Shown here piece by piece: positions 7,489 to 8,081 of a DNA stretch of 8,081 bases. The notes under the pieces are model-generated. The model made no database searches, was not told the origin of the DNA, and saw only the letters and a program-made list of their open reading frames with translations. The translations under genes were made by a program, and so were the position numbers. Each line of letters starts with the position of its first letter. The stretch's first letter is position 1. This DNA comes from Phycisphaerales bacterium (GTDB lineage: Bacteria > Planctomycetota > Phycisphaerae > Phycisphaerales > UBA1924), in the NCBI GenBank assembly GCA_025453375.1, contig JALOQT010000042.1, positions 1 through 8,081 on the forward strand, in the 5' to 3' direction.

Positions 7489-7904
7489 TCGTCGATGGCC
7501 TGCTGGTGCGATACCTCGACACGCCGGGCCTGAGCGACACCCCGCGCGACGCGCTGGACGCCGAGGCCCAGCGTGCCGCTCACGCCGTGCTGGCCCGCGC
7601 CGACCTGCTGCTGCTCGCGGCCGACGCCCGCCACCCCGAGACACTGGCGAGCACCCGCGCCCTCGCACGCCAAGCACTCGGCCAAGACGCTTCGCGCCCG
7701 ACGATTGAAGTCCTGCTCCGCAGCGATTTGGCCCACGCCGCGACGATGGCCGAAACGGACGGCTCGGCCTCGCACGGCACACCCGTCGCCACCAGCAGCC
7801 GCACAGGCCAAGGCCTGTCGGCCCTCGCCAGCGCGATCCGAACAACCTTGCTCCCAGACGCCGCCCTACGCGACACGACGCCCTGGCGCTTCTGGGCGTC
7901 GTGA
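7266..7904 (+). CDS. G-domain half of an MnmE/TrmE-like GTPase (separate frame; lacks the MnmE C-terminal domain)
   Basis: The frame first offers a GTG at 7266 and encodes 212 residues. A TrmE/Era-type GTPase domain runs from about 32: G1 G38-PPNIG-K44-S45, G2 G64-TTRD, G3 D85-TPG, and G5 SSRTGQGLSAL (177-187). The G4 guanine-specificity motif, normally N/T-K-x-D, reads L151-R-S-D154 and is degenerate. The protein stops about 20 residues after G5, so the C-terminal helical domain and the Cys-x-Gly-Lys motif that MnmE needs for wobble-uridine modification are absent. Joined to the N-terminal half at 6799-7267 it would give about 368 residues, against about 450 for MnmE. The GTG start is only the first start codon in the frame; the sequence reads as the continuation of the upstream ORF one base out of phase. 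It may be a broken gene, a sequencing error, or a recoded gene. The role is unknown. Confidence 0.75.
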   Translation: MGGVVAGTPRTSTPAIPDPPSASLLARLLRPALVAIVGPPNIGKSSLLNALAGRTVALVADAPGTTRDSVGVGLIVDGLLVRYLDTPGLSDTPRDALDAEAQRAAHAVLARADLLLLAADARHPETLASTRALARQALGQDASRPTIEVLLRSDLAHAATMAETDGSASHGTPVATSSRTGQGLSALASAIRTTLLPDAALRDTTPWRFWAS

Positions 7905-8035
7905 CGAACGAGGCATGATCGACCTGTCGCGTCGTCAGCACGCCGCGCCGACGTATTGAACCATCGCAGGCGGCCGGCAATCCGCCCGGCCCGGAGGTCC
8001 GGGGTACCCAAGATTCGACGCGACAGCTGTACGAA

Positions 8036-8081
8036 TTCGTCGCTTCGTCGCTTCGTCGCTTCGTCGCTTCGTCGCTTCGTC
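8036..8081 (-). repeat. Tandem octamer array, five copies plus a partial, inverse orientation, running off the window
   Basis: Five perfect TTCGTCGC units (8036-8075) are followed by six bases of a sixth at the window edge, so the array may be longer. TTCGTCGC is the reverse complement of the GCGACGAA unit at 6389-6420. It is preceded by a non-coding stretch (7905-8035) in which I see only weak GC-rich palindromes, for example a 5-bp stem at 7990-7994/7999-8003. Confidence 0.95.

Overview
The window is GC-rich (roughly two-thirds G+C, except one gene) and reads like a chromosomal segment of a planctomycete, probably of the Phycisphaerae/Phycisphaerales. This rests on the truncated first gene, which ends in dockerin-like calcium-loop repeats finishing in Gly-Cys (a C-terminal type I associate with Phycisphaerales secreted proteins), and on the shortened MnmE-like GTPase near the right end. 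The lineage is inferred; no marker gene such as 16S rRNA is present.

Layout from left to right. (1) 2-319 (+): 3' end of a secreted/anchored protein whose last 65 residues are two near-identical dockerin-like repeats, followed by a strong intrinsic terminator (403-431). (2) 499-1146 (-): RimJ/RimL-type GNAT acetyltransferase, downstream of (3) 1318-2877 (-): a long-form 6-phosphogluconate dehydrogenase (gnd) with a good Shine-Dalgarno. (4) 3085-4194 (+), divergent from gnd: a clearly AT-richer gene for a NucS/DUF91-like PD-(D/E)XK nuclease with a PUA/EVE-like C-terminal half, probably acquired by transfer. (5) 4464-5165 (+): a response-regulator receiver fused to an XRE-type helix-turn-helix, with a Gly-rich N-terminus encoded by a long G tract. 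(6) 5339-6370 (+): a threonine-3-dehydrogenase-like MDR enzyme that keeps its catalytic residues but has lost all four structural-zinc cysteines. (7) 6371-6798: no gene; holds an 8-bp tandem array and a 165-bp compound palindromic element. (8) 6799-7904 (+): an MnmE/TrmE-like GTPase split between two frames by an apparent one-base loss near 7266. (9) 7905-8081: short non-coding tail ending in the same 8-bp array as at 6389, in the opposite orientation.

The genes do not form one obvious pathway. gnd (oxidative pentose phosphate) and tdh (threonine catabolism) are housekeeping or catabolic; the nuclease and the REC-XRE regulator look like accessory functions. Nothing here is a clearly assembled multi-gene defence or biosynthetic system. 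The points most worth checking are the zinc-less Tdh, the nuclease with a possible modified-base reader, the REC-XRE fusion with its G tract, the broken GTPase gene, and the repeat architecture around it. The gene-free gap 4195-4463 (269 bp) shows no feature I can support.
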